A stretch of DNA of 64,000 nucleotides from Paenibacillus flagellatus (GTDB lineage Bacteria; Bacillota; Bacilli; Paenibacillales; NBRC-103111), in assembly GCF_003217775.1 (NCBI RefSeq), contig NZ_QJVJ01000008.1, positions 124,001 through 188,000 on the forward strand. Direction: 5' to 3'. Every line of letters begins with the position of its first letter. Position 1 is the first letter of the stretch. Positions 25,978 to 34,192 of the stretch are shown here, piece after piece. The notes under the pieces are model-generated. The model was not told the DNA's origin. It searched no databases and saw only the letters and a list, made by a program, of their open reading frames with translations. A program made the position numbers and the translations under genes.

Positions 25978-27066
25978 ATGATGACGAGCAACGAACGGAA
26001 GCGGCTTGTATTTATCGGATCGTACGCGGAAGCTTCGAATGACGGGGTCTATGTCTACCGGATGGATGAAGCGACGGGAGCGCTGTCGCCGCTTGATCGG
26101 GTGGGAGGCTTGCAAAACCCGACCTTCTTGAGTTTGGACGTCGAACGAAAACGGTTGTACGCGATTGCGGAGCGGCTGGAGGACGGACAGCGCATGGGAG
26201 CGGCGGTGACCTTCGAAATCGAGCCGGCTTCCGGGAAGCTCCGGGAGCTGAGACGAGTCGGTACGACCGATACGACGACGTGCCACATTCAACGCGATGC
26301 GACCGACCGGTGGGTCGTGACGGCGAGCTATGGCGGGGGCAAGGTCGGCCTGTCGGCCGTCGGCGAGGACGGCACGATCGGCGAGCTGCTCGATATGAAG
26401 CAGCACGAAGGGCACAGCGTGAACCCGGAGCGGCAAGACCGGCCGCATCCGCATTCGGCGTTTTTCAGCCCGGATAACCGGTTCGTCTTCGTACCCGATC
26501 TCGGTATGGACCGGATTCGCGCCTATCGCATCGACGAGGAGCGGGGGCAGCTTGTCCATCATGGCGATACCCCGGTGCAGCCCGGGGCGGGGCCGCGGCA
26601 TCTTGCCTTTCACACGAGCGGGACATTCGTCTATGTCATCAATGAACTCGATTCTACCGTCACGTCGTTCCGATACGATGCCGCGGCGGGCGAACTGCAT
26701 ACGCTGGAGGTCGTCTCGACGCTGCCGGAAGGCTTTGACGGCGACAATGCGTGCGCGGAAATCCAGGTGTCGCCGGACGGACGGTTCGTATACGGCTCCA
26801 ACCGCGGCCACGATTCGATCGTCGTCTACGCCGTCAATCCGGATACGGGCAAGCTGACACGGGTCGAGCACGTGTCGACGCGCGGCGGGCATCCGCGGCA
26901 TTTCTCGCTGTCGCCGGAAGGGGACGTCTTGATCGCGGCCAACCGCGATTCGAACAACCTCGTCGTATTCCGCGTCGACCCGGCAACCGGGAAGCTGTCG
27001 TATACCGGGCATACGGCGGAGGTTTCGAAGCCGGTTTGCGTGAAGATCGCTTATTTCCCGGTATAA
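25978..27066 (+). CDS. pgl: Lactonase family protein (6-phosphogluconolactonase-like beta-propeller)
   Basis: 362 residues from the ATG at 25978, 7 bases after GGAGG. Seven-bladed beta-propeller of the lactonase family (PF10282, B. subtilis YkgB type). It shows the repeated blade sequences (FIGSYAEASNDGVYVYRMDE, RPHPHSAFFSPDNRFVFVPD, AGPRHLAFHTSGTFVYVINE, EIQVSPDGRFVYGSNRGHDS) and the GGHPRHFSLSPEGD ending of the family. It likely hydrolyses 6-phosphogluconolactone in the oxidative pentose phosphate pathway. Monocistronic, with its own terminator. No signal peptide. Confidence 0.88.
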   Translation: MMTSNERKRLVFIGSYAEASNDGVYVYRMDEATGALSPLDRVGGLQNPTFLSLDVERKRLYAIAERLEDGQRMGAAVTFEIEPASGKLRELRRVGTTDTTTCHIQRDATDRWVVTASYGGGKVGLSAVGEDGTIGELLDMKQHEGHSVNPERQDRPHPHSAFFSPDNRFVFVPDLGMDRIRAYRIDEERGQLVHHGDTPVQPGAGPRHLAFHTSGTFVYVINELDSTVTSFRYDAAAGELHTLEVVSTLPEGFDGDNACAEIQVSPDGRFVYGSNRGHDSIVVYAVNPDTGKLTRVEHVSTRGGHPRHFSLSPEGDVLIAANRDSNNLVVFRVDPATGKLSYTGHTAEVSKPVCVKIAYFPV

Positions 27067-27072
27067 ATCATG

Positions 27073-27106
27073 AAGCGGCGAACCTCGCTTGGGGGGGCCG
27101 CTTTTT
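27073..27106 (+). terminator. Intrinsic terminator after the lactonase gene
   Basis: AAGCGGC (27073-27079) pairs with GCCGCTT (27097-27103) around 17 bases, followed by TTT. Confidence 0.65.
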
Positions 27107-27262
27107 GCTGTTGCACGGGAAGGCGCACCGAGACAGGCGCGCAGACTCGGAAAGCGGAGAAAGAGGGGCGGCTGCTCCGGGCCCGAAAAGCAAACCGAAG
27201 ACGGGGCTTGATCCTCCGAATATCTCAAGGTATGATCGGGCTAAGAGAGGAGGCCGGCCACC

Positions 27263-28030
27263 GTGAAATTATCGATTTGTATCGGAGCGTATCCGGGACG
27301 GGACGCGGCGTACCATTTGGAAAAGGTGAAGGAGCACGGCTTGCAGGGGCTGGAATATTACAAATGGTGGGACCTCGATCTGAACGCCGTCGCCCGCGAG
27401 CAGGAGCGGCTCGGCGTCGGCATCAGCGCCGTCTGTACGAAAAGCTTCAACCTCGTCGATCCGGCGCTTCGAGAGGCGTTCGTCGACGGGCTGAAGGAGA
27501 CGATCGAAGCTTGCCGCCGGCTGGGCGCGCGATCGATCATCACCCAGACGGGCAACGAGCTGGCGGCCGTATCCCGGGAGACGCAGAAGGAGACGATGAC
27601 GGAGACGCTGAAGCGATGCGCTCCGTTGCTCGAGCAAGCCGGCGTGACGTTGGAGATCGAGCCGTTGAACGGATTGGTCAACCATCCGGGCCATTTCCTT
27701 CAACGATCGGACGAAGCCGTCGAGGTGATCGACCGTGTCGGCAGCCCGTGCGTGAAGCTCGTATTCGACGTTTACCATCAACAGGTGACGGAAGGGAACG
27801 TCATTCGCAATGCGACGGGTTATGTCGACCGGATTTCCCACTACCACATCGCCGACAATCCGGGGCGGAAGCAGCCGGGAACCGGGGAGCTGAACTATGT
27901 CAACATTTTGCGGGCGATCCGGGAGACGGGCTTCGACGGCTTCATCGGCTTGGAGTGCGGGTATACGGTGGATACGGACGAAGCGTTGGATACGTTCAAA
28001 CGGACGATTTGGGAGCAGGTACGAGGCTAG
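27263..28030 (+). CDS. Hydroxypyruvate isomerase-like sugar-phosphate isomerase/epimerase
   Basis: 255 residues from a GTG, with AGGAGG 9 bases upstream. TIM-barrel AP-endonuclease-2 fold (PF01261). IEPLNGLVNHPGHFL, LVFDVYHQQVTEGN, HYHIADNPGRKQPGTGELNY and GLECGYT are the metal-binding Glu/Asp/His/Glu segments seen in hydroxypyruvate isomerase (Hyi) and related enzymes. Cytosolic. No pathway partners adjoin it, so the substrate is open (hydroxypyruvate, or another ketose or 2-keto acid). Confidence 0.85.
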   Translation: MKLSICIGAYPGRDAAYHLEKVKEHGLQGLEYYKWWDLDLNAVAREQERLGVGISAVCTKSFNLVDPALREAFVDGLKETIEACRRLGARSIITQTGNELAAVSRETQKETMTETLKRCAPLLEQAGVTLEIEPLNGLVNHPGHFLQRSDEAVEVIDRVGSPCVKLVFDVYHQQVTEGNVIRNATGYVDRISHYHIADNPGRKQPGTGELNYVNILRAIRETGFDGFIGLECGYTVDTDEALDTFKRTIWEQVRG

Positions 28031-28207
28031 TCATCCGTCGAAACTAGGGAGCGGAAATTTGGTGGGTAACGCAGCGGACTCGGGCTAACCGCATGCGAGG
28101 ACCGCGGAACGGATGCAAGCTTCGCCGTAATGGATGGCGGAATTGCAGTCGACCTTGCACTACCGGATCCGAAGCGGAACGAATAGGCCAAGAGAGGCGG
28201 AGAGACG

Positions 28208-28828
28208 ATGGCGAACAGGGTGAAGGAGCGGCAAAACGCGATCATTTTGTATGACGGTTCCTGCATCATGTGCAGCGCTATCGTCCGGTTCGTCATCGAG
28301 AGGGATCCGTACAAGCGGTTCCGGTTCGCCGCTCTCGATTCGGAGGCGGGACAGGCGATCTGGGAGGATGCGGCCTCGCGGTGCGGAAACTGGATGAAGC
28401 GCAAGCTTCGCGAGCTGGAACGAAGCGGAGGAGAGGGAAGGAACGGTGAAAGCAAGAGCGAAGGTCGCGGAGATGAGCGGGGCGAAGGGACTGGCCAAGA
28501 AGCCAGCCCAAAACGTGGCGAGGCCGCAGCCCGCGAGCGAGACCCGGCGGAAGCCGTCGGACGCTTCGCGAGCGAAAGCGACGGCTCGACGCCGGGCACG
28601 TTCATGCTCGTCGTCGACGGTCGAGCCTATATCCGTTCCCGGGCGGGGCTTGAGGTGCTACGTCGGCTGAACGGCCTATGGCCGCTGCTGTACGCCTTCG
28701 TCGCGGTGCCGGCCCCGTTGCGGGATCGGGTGTACGATTTCGTCGCGCGGAACCGGTATCGCTGGTTCGGCCGAAGCGACTCGTGCTTGATGCCGACGCC
28801 GGACACGGCCGATCGTTTTATCCGGTAA
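28208..28828 (+). CDS. DCC family thiol-disulfide oxidoreductase-like protein with internal insertion
   Basis: 206 residues. The N-terminal part ILYDGSCIMCSAIVRF carries the DxxCxxC motif (Cys19, Cys22) of the DCC family (PF04134). The C-terminal part FMLVVDGRAYIRSRAGLEVL, PLRDRVYDFVARNRYRWFG and DSCLMP is the rest of the same domain. Between them, at about residues 58-125, sits a highly charged, low-complexity Gly/Glu/Arg/Ser-rich segment that ordinary members (about 130 residues) lack. The third-position pattern does not break, so a frameshift is not evident. Function of the family is poorly known. It converges with the next gene, with a 3-base gap. Confidence 0.78.
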   Translation: MANRVKERQNAIILYDGSCIMCSAIVRFVIERDPYKRFRFAALDSEAGQAIWEDAASRCGNWMKRKLRELERSGGEGRNGESKSEGRGDERGEGTGQEASPKRGEAAARERDPAEAVGRFASESDGSTPGTFMLVVDGRAYIRSRAGLEVLRRLNGLWPLLYAFVAVPAPLRDRVYDFVARNRYRWFGRSDSCLMPTPDTADRFIR

Positions 28829-28831
28829 CGG

Positions 28832-29752
28832 CTACGGATTGCCGAAGGAAGAATCGAACAAAAAGTCCGCCCATGCGTCGCACCCGACGGAAGAAGGGCC
28901 TTGTGCGGTCAACGCTCCGCACGCCAGGATCCAGTAGCCCTGCACCGGAAGCGACGCGTTGTCGATCGGCTGGAGCTTGTCGCCCGATACCGCGAACTTG
29001 GAGGCGTCCTTGATCGCATAGTTGACGGACGAGCCGTCGGCTTTCAGGCTGTAATAATAATACGGCGCCGGCCCCCCGGCCGGTCTCAGCCTGCTCCAAT
29101 CCGCCTCATGAAGCATCCGGGCGAAACGCGACATCGGGACGGAGCGGTCATACTGCATCCAAGGACCGTCCAGTCGGCTCCGGCTGACGACGACCTCCGC
29201 ATCGTCGGGGTCAAGCCTTGCCCGGTAGTAGACGAAGCCCCCTTCCGGCCGGCGGTCGAGCCATTCGTGCGCGAGCGTCAGCAGCTTTCCGTTTGCCTCG
29301 TAGCTCATTTCGAACTTCTCCAACCGGGCATCCCCCGAAACGGCGAACGCCGCCGTCACGTCCCCCCAGTGGCTCTCGAAATCGAATCGTCCCATACGCG
29401 TATCCGTCATGGCGATGCTCCGGTCGCGCTCGAACAGCCGGTTCTCGATAGAGGGCGATATGCCGTAGAGCATCAGCAGGCATAGGCCGAGAACGGCCGC
29501 CCCGAGCTTCGCCCGGCGGATCCGCTTCAGCCGGAAGAAGAGCAGGGCGAACGCGGCGAAGCCGAGCGGAAACCGAAAGTCGCCGGCAGCGATCGAGAAT
29601 GCGCCCAATGCCAAACAACCGAGCAGCTTCGGCCCGAGCAGCGGTTCGTCCTCCCGCCTGCAGCGGTACAACCCGACCAGCGCGAGCAGCGAGACGGCAA
29701 GTGCGCCCGCGCCGACCCAAACGATCCATTTCGTCCCCTCCAGCTCCAGCAA
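28832..29752 (-). CDS. Hypothetical membrane-anchored protein
   Basis: 306 residues from a TTG at 29752, with AAGGGG 9 bases upstream. Three N-terminal hydrophobic helices (about 10-30, 42-60, 62-75) and one at about 82-100 are followed by about 200 residues that would lie outside the cell, rich in Tyr/Trp/Arg/Asp (PYYYYSLKADGSSVNYAIKD). No family is recognised. TATAAT (29801-29806, leftward) could be its -10 element. It is downstream of and parallel to the DinB gene. Confidence 0.65.
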   Translation of the reverse strand: MLELEGTKWIVWVGAGALAVSLLALVGLYRCRREDEPLLGPKLLGCLALGAFSIAAGDFRFPLGFAAFALLFFRLKRIRRAKLGAAVLGLCLLMLYGISPSIENRLFERDRSIAMTDTRMGRFDFESHWGDVTAAFAVSGDARLEKFEMSYEANGKLLTLAHEWLDRRPEGGFVYYRARLDPDDAEVVVSRSRLDGPWMQYDRSVPMSRFARMLHEADWSRLRPAGGPAPYYYYSLKADGSSVNYAIKDASKFAVSGDKLQPIDNASLPVQGYWILACGALTAQGPSSVGCDAWADFLFDSSFGNP

Positions 29753-29814
29753 CGTTCCATCGCCCCTTGGCTTCGATTCCCTGCGACACCTTTACGTCCC
29801 ATTATATACGCGAA

Positions 29815-29853
29815 CGGGCGGTCGGAACCAGCGTCGCCGGTCCCGACCGCCCG
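29815..29853. other. GC-rich hairpin between the DinB gene and the membrane protein gene
   Basis: CGGGCGGTCGG (29815-29825) and CCGACCGCCCG (29843-29853) form a perfect 11-bp stem. No T-run follows on either strand, so it is at best a weak terminator. Confidence 0.5.
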
Positions 29854-29865
29854 ATTTCGGCGGCG

Positions 29866-30405
29866 TCACGATTGAGGCTGCAGCAAAAACGCGTCCAGCC
29901 GTTCCTTTTGCAGCAGATGGTGGCGGAAATGCATCTCGACGAGCTCGAACCATTCCTTCGCGTTCAAGCCGCCGAAAGCGGGGTGCGGAACGGTGGCCGT
30001 TTCGGGAATGTCCGCCAGCGTCGGTTCGACGTCGCGCATCCGCCCGGCAAGCTCGTGAAGCGCCGCCGCCAGCTGCTCCTTGCTTTCCGGCTGAAGCGGC
30101 GTATAATGCGGAGACGGCTCGACGCGGACGCGGATGGGCGGAAAGCGACCGGCGGCAAAGGCGGCTTCACCGCGCTCGGATTTGCCGGCGTTCGCCGCCG
30201 GGTCCGGATCTTTCGTGCGGCACAGCTCGACGTTGCCGAGCTGCATCCGGTTCGCCGCGTTGATCAGATGGACGTACACTTGGCCGAGCGACCATTCGCC
30301 TTCGGCGGGGATGCGGGTCAGTTGGTCCATGTCGTAGCGGTCCAATTGTCGGACGTATTCGTGCGCGATTCGTTCAAATCGTTCCAGCGATTGCTTCGTG
30401 TTCAT
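29866..30405 (-). CDS. DinB family protein
   Basis: 179 residues from the ATG at 30405, with AAGGGAG about 10 bases upstream. Four-helix DinB_2/YfiT-like bundle with possible metal-binding His residues in VHLINAANRM and VEMHFRHHLLQKERLDAF, plus WSLGQVYVH after AEGEW. This superfamily includes bacillithiol and mycothiol S-transferases and thiol-dependent enzymes; a precise activity cannot be given. It follows a WYL-domain regulator on the same strand and is probably under its control or co-transcribed. Confidence 0.8.
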   Translation of the reverse strand: MNTKQSLERFERIAHEYVRQLDRYDMDQLTRIPAEGEWSLGQVYVHLINAANRMQLGNVELCRTKDPDPAANAGKSERGEAAFAAGRFPPIRVRVEPSPHYTPLQPESKEQLAAALHELAGRMRDVEPTLADIPETATVPHPAFGGLNAKEWFELVEMHFRHHLLQKERLDAFLLQPQS

Positions 30406-30494
30406 CTTGATCGGGCTCCCTTCGGATGTGGCTCGCTCCTTGGCGAAGCGAAGCTTTTTCGGCTTACCCGTCCTGCGTGAGGCGGTCGACCGTT

Positions 30495-30542
30495 GTATAG
30501 CTACACTATACCCGACCGCTACTGACAACAGCGTGTCAGTAG
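30495..30542. promoter_or_regulatory. Two adjacent palindromes between the WYL regulator and DinB genes
   Basis: GTATAG-ctaca-CTATAC (30495-30511) and CTACTGACA-acagcg-TGTCAGTAG (30519-30542) lie seven bases apart. The second overlaps the stop codon of the WYL gene. On the leftward strand TATAGT within the first palindrome could serve as a -10 element for the DinB gene. They look like operator sites. Confidence 0.55.
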
Positions 30543-31483
30543 CTTTTCCGCATCGATTCAATTTGTTCGCGAACGGCTTCCCGCAGCGCCTCCGGCTCCA
30601 GCACGACCGCCTTCGCTCCCCAGCCGAGCACCCAATGCAGGACGTCCTCGGGCTGCCGCACCCGAAGCGTCACGAGCACGCCGCCCGAAGACGTCTCCAT
30701 CGATTCCATATAAAAAGATCCCGTTTCCCGGAGCCGAGGCGCCATATCCGCCGGAAACGCCACTTTCACTTCGATGCGGCGGTCGTCGTCCGGCTTGTAG
30801 TCGTGCAGGTTGAAATCGGCCGGCCGCCGGAACCGCTCCTCCGTCAGCGCCAGCCCGTCGATCCGGCTCAGCCGGAAATGGCGAATGCCTCCGCGCATCC
30901 GGCAGCGCGCGACGAGCATCCAGTGGCCGCCGGCATGGACGAGCCCGTACGGCTCCGCCTCGCGCTCGCTTTCCCGGCTTTCGCCGTCGGCGCCGGGACG
31001 CGGCTTCGTGTAGCGGAACCGGACGACGCGCTCCTCCGCCACGGCGCGGCGCAGCGGCTCGAGCAGATCCCGGTCCCGGGCGTCGGCCGGAGCGCCGGCG
31101 GCGATCAGCCGCCACCCTTCGCGCGTTCGCGCCGCTTCCCGGCGCACCGGGTCGGGCAAGATCGCTTCGATTTTGCCCCGGGACGCGGCGGCTTTGGCGC
31201 GATACGCTTCGTCGTAGCGCTGCTCGACGAAGTCGAGGCCGAGCAGCAGCGTGACCGCTTCGTCCGCCGTGAAGCTGATCGGCGGCAGGAAATAGCCTTC
31301 CACAAGCGAATAGCCTTGGCCGGGCGATCCGACGATCGGCACGCCGGCTTCGCACAACGCCTGGACGTCGCGGTAAATCGTCCTGACGCTCGTCTCGAAC
31401 GTTTCGGCCAAATCGACGGCGCGAAGCGTCCCTTTGCGCTGCAGCTCGAGGACGACGGCCAGCATCCGGTCCGTTTTGTTCAT
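30536..31483 (-). CDS. YafY-type HTH / WYL-domain transcriptional regulator
   Basis: 315 residues from the ATG at 31483, with GGAAAGGA about 10 bases upstream. N-terminal HTH_11 helix-turn-helix (RAVDLAETFETSVRTIYRDV), a connecting segment (GSPGQGYSLVEGYFLPPISF), and a WYL ligand-binding domain ending in the WCX region. The core reads EPYGLVHAGGHWMLVARCR, where the family's W-Y-L is in modified form. Members sense small ligands or nucleic acids. An Arg/Glu-rich insertion (PGADGESRESERE) lies just before the core. The neighbouring DinB gene is the likely target. Confidence 0.88.
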   Translation of the reverse strand: MNKTDRMLAVVLELQRKGTLRAVDLAETFETSVRTIYRDVQALCEAGVPIVGSPGQGYSLVEGYFLPPISFTADEAVTLLLGLDFVEQRYDEAYRAKAAASRGKIEAILPDPVRREAARTREGWRLIAAGAPADARDRDLLEPLRRAVAEERVVRFRYTKPRPGADGESRESEREAEPYGLVHAGGHWMLVARCRMRGGIRHFRLSRIDGLALTEERFRRPADFNLHDYKPDDDRRIEVKVAFPADMAPRLRETGSFYMESMETSSGGVLVTLRVRQPEDVLHWVLGWGAKAVVLEPEALREAVREQIESMRKSY

Positions 31484-31757
31484 GGCGCACCGATCCTTTC
31501 CCGAAAGAGGGGGGAATGGCCCCCGTCCCTCTCGTTTTTCCTCCATCCTACTTCATTTCCGCTTCCGAATCCATCGGGATCGCCTTCCGTCCCGCCGGCT
31601 CCTCGACCAAGGTCGGGGAGCGAAACGGTCCCCGGGCCGTTTTGCCGGCCGCGGCGTTCCGGTAAGCTGGAATCATCATTATACGGAACAGGGCGGGTTG
31701 ATCGGAATGGAATCGACGTGGACGACGGGGAACCGTGGCGATAGAGGGCATAATCGA

Positions 31758-31970
31758 ATGAGGAACGGCTCGATCGGGGTGGGCCGGGCGCTCGGATCGT
31801 GGGCCGATCGAGCAGGGCGGCTCTGGCGCCGGCTGCGCGAATGGGGGGAGGAGGAAACCGGGACGTTCGCCGCGCGGATGATCGACGAGGAGGAGCTGCA
31901 GGACATGCGCATGCAGATCGAGCGGATGCGTCGCAAAATCGACAAATTCGGCGTCGGGGAAAGGTTGTAA
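31758..31970 (+). CDS. Small hypothetical coiled-coil protein
   Basis: 70 residues from an ATG at 31758, with AGAGGG about 9 bases upstream; an in-frame ATG at 31707 has a poorer site. The N-terminal half is basic with Trp residues (WADRAGRLWRRLREW); the second half is a charged helix (IDEEELQDMRMQIERMRRKI) likely to form a coiled coil. No family is recognised. It lies 130 bases before a response-regulator gene and may belong to that module or be independent. Confidence 0.55.
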   Translation: MRNGSIGVGRALGSWADRAGRLWRRLREWGEEETGTFAARMIDEEELQDMRMQIERMRRKIDKFGVGERL

Positions 31971-32005
31971 GTCCCGGGAACCAACAAGATTTTACATGGG
32001 GTCGA

Positions 32006-32034
32006 TTGTCGAAATGGGAGAAAAGTAATAGAAT
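32006..32034 (+). promoter_or_regulatory. Candidate promoter of the signalling module
   Basis: TTGTCG (32006-32011), 17-base spacer, TAGAAT (32029-32034), 70 bases before the first response regulator. Confidence 0.55.
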
Positions 32035-32052
32035 GAGAGAAGATAGGCTCGA

Positions 32053-32080
32053 CCCCGTTCAAGGGGATTTTTCTTTTTTT
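32053..32080 (+). terminator. Terminator or attenuator just downstream of the promoter
   Basis: CCCC-gttcaa-GGGG followed by ATTTTTCTTTTTTT. The left arm is part of TCGACCCC (32049-32056), which can alternatively pair with GGGGTCGA at 31998-32005 in transcripts that come from upstream. Confidence 0.55.
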
Positions 32081-32103
32081 ACCAACCGGCGAGGAGAACA
32101 GAG

Positions 32104-32877
32104 ATGAAGCGGATATTGATCGTGGACGATTCGGCCGTCATGCGCAAAAATTTGAAATCGATACTGGGCCGGGCCGGCTACGAGATCGCGGCCGAAGCGA
32201 CGAACGGGGAAGAAGCGGTGCGCGCGTACGCGGAGCATAAGCCCGATCTCGTCACGATGGACGTGACGATGCCCGTCATGAACGGCATCGAGGCGGTGAA
32301 GCGAATCGTCGCCTCGGACGCGCAAGCGAAAATCGTCGTCATCAGCGCCTTCGATCAGCGCAGCATGCTGTTCGAGGCGATGGAGAACGGCGCAAGCCAT
32401 TATATGATCAAGCCGATTACGTCGGAGAAGCTGTTGACCGTCGTGGACAAGCTGCTCGGCCCGGAAGCGGAGGTCCGCGCGGGAGCGGAGCCGCGGATGG
32501 AGCGCCCGAGCGGAACGGACAGCCGCTACGGGGCGAGTCCGGCCGGGGACGCTCCGCAGCCGGGGGCCGATCCGTTCGCGATCGAAAACCGGGACGGCAA
32601 ATTCGTCGTCTCGCTGAATCCCCACCGGCTGGAGGAAGCCGCCGCATCCGTCCGGACGGCGATGCAGGGGCTGCTGTTCGTCAAGCCGTTGGCGGTCGCG
32701 TTTTATTTCCGGGGCGCGGCCTCGGTGAGCGAGACGGTGCTCGTCCGTTTCGCGGAGACGATCGATTCGGTCCTTCACGCGGGAGGGACGGCCGAATTTA
32801 TCGCCGACGACGAAGAGGTCGTCCGCCAGCTTCGGCGAAGCAGAACCGATATTCCGGCTTCCGTGGCGGCGCGGTGA
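32104..32877 (+). CDS. Response regulator: CheY-like receiver plus STAS-like C-terminal domain
   Basis: 257 residues, GAGGAG upstream. The receiver domain (1-118) has ILIVDDS, the phosphoacceptor Asp53 in TMDVTMP, Ser81 and Lys103 in MIKPIT. A linker rich in Ala, Gly and Pro (120-155) leads to about 100 residues ([20 protein letters not shown] onward) that match the C-terminus of the regulator at 37262. Their alternating strand-helix pattern looks like a STAS domain (inference). No DNA-binding domain is present, so output is probably by protein contact. The next gene starts 4 bases after its stop. Confidence 0.82.
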   Translation: MKRILIVDDSAVMRKNLKSILGRAGYEIAAEATNGEEAVRAYAEHKPDLVTMDVTMPVMNGIEAVKRIVASDAQAKIVVISAFDQRSMLFEAMENGASHYMIKPITSEKLLTVVDKLLGPEAEVRAGAEPRMERPSGTDSRYGASPAGDAPQPGADPFAIENRDGKFVVSLNPHRLEEAAASVRTAMQGLLFVKPLAVAFYFRGAASVSETVLVRFAETIDSVLHAGGTAEFIADDEEVVRQLRRSRTDIPASVAAR

Positions 32878-32881
32878 CCGG

Positions 32882-34192
32882 ATGAGCCGAAAGTCGCCGC
32901 CCTCCCGGCTGTACTTCGAGCTGCTGGCCGCTCTCGGCGGTTTCGTCGTCGTGCCCGCCGCACTCGTCATCGGGTGGATCGGAGCGGCGCTTCCTCCCTT
33001 CGATTCCGCGTCCGGCATCGTCTCGCCGGGCGGGGAAGCCGCTGCGGTCGCCGTCGTTCTGGCGCTCGGTACCGCGGGGTACGCGGCTTATTCGCGCCAG
33101 CTCGTCAACCGGCGCATCGAACGGCCGCTTCGTCAATTCCATGAAACGCTCGAGGACATTTCGGAAGGGTTTCTTCCCGACGAAATGCCCGAAGCGGCGT
33201 TCCGCGACGCGGAGGAGGGCATCGCCCGCGCGTTCCGGCAAGTGGTCGCGATTCATCATATGATGGTCAAAAACGTGGACAACTTGGAAAAAGGGTACGA
33301 GGAGGAGCGGCTCGCGAAGCTGAAGCAGGTCGAGCTGACGAACGCTTACGAGCGGTTCGTGCCGCACGAATTGTTAAGCTTCCTTCGGAAGGACAGCATT
33401 ACGCAAGTCAAGCTCGGCGATCACGTCCTTCTCGATATGACCGTCCTGTTCTCGGATATGCGCTCCTTCACGACCCTCTCGGAGAAAATTACGCCCGAGC
33501 AAAACTTCCGCTTCCTGAACGAATACTTGATGGCGATGGAGCCGGTCGTGAAGCGGCACGGCGGCTTTATCGACAAATACATAGGAGACGCGATCATGGC
33601 GCTGTTCCATCCAGGCGCCGACGAGGCGGTCCGGGCGGCGGTCGCCATGATGGAGGAGCTCGGCCGGATCAACGCCGGGCGGTCCGCCTCCGGTTACGAG
33701 CCGCTGCGCATCGGCATCGGGCTCAATACGGGCGCGCTGATGCTCGGCATCGTCGGCGGGGAGAACCGGATGGAAGGCACCGTCATCGGCGATGCCGTCA
33801 ATCTCGCCTCGCGGATGGAGGAGCTGAACAAAATATACGGCACGTCGGTGCTGGTATCCGAGCATACGGCGAACCGGCTGCGCCGTCCCGGCGATTTTCG
33901 GATCCGCAAGCTGGACCGTGTCACCGTAAAAGGCAAAACCGAGCCGATCGGCATCTACGAGGTATTCGACGCCGACCCGGACGAAAGCCGTAGCGCGAAG
34001 CTGGCGACACGGGAATCGTTCGAGCGGGCGGTGGCCGCCTTTCATGAAGGAAGGACGGCGGAGGCCGGGACGCTGTTCGAAGCCATTGCCGGACAAAACC
34101 CGCACGACCGGGCCGCCCGGCTGTACGCCGACCGGTGCCGCGCCCCTACAATCGGCCTTCGCGGCCTGACGAAAGAAGAGGATCCGTCGTGA
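32882..34192 (+). CDS. Membrane class III adenylate/guanylate cyclase
   Basis: 436 residues. Two N-terminal transmembrane helices (about 12-36 and 52-70), a HAMP-like linker and coiled coil (75-155), then a CHD cyclase domain (about 185-345). Both metal-binding Asp residues are present (Asp192 in LFSDMRSFT, Asp236 in IGDAIMALF). Lys232 and Thr300 sit at base-recognition positions, and the transition-state Asn307 and Arg311 are in NLASRM. It should be catalytically active; Lys plus Thr/Asp-type residues favour ATP, but this is not certain. A short TPR-like helical region (375-415) ends the protein. Its stop overlaps the start of the kinase gene (GTGA), which implies coupled translation. Confidence 0.88.
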   Translation: MSRKSPPSRLYFELLAALGGFVVVPAALVIGWIGAALPPFDSASGIVSPGGEAAAVAVVLALGTAGYAAYSRQLVNRRIERPLRQFHETLEDISEGFLPDEMPEAAFRDAEEGIARAFRQVVAIHHMMVKNVDNLEKGYEEERLAKLKQVELTNAYERFVPHELLSFLRKDSITQVKLGDHVLLDMTVLFSDMRSFTTLSEKITPEQNFRFLNEYLMAMEPVVKRHGGFIDKYIGDAIMALFHPGADEAVRAAVAMMEELGRINAGRSASGYEPLRIGIGLNTGALMLGIVGGENRMEGTVIGDAVNLASRMEELNKIYGTSVLVSEHTANRLRRPGDFRIRKLDRVTVKGKTEPIGIYEVFDADPDESRSAKLATRESFERAVAAFHEGRTAEAGTLFEAIAGQNPHDRAARLYADRCRAPTIGLRGLTKEEDPS

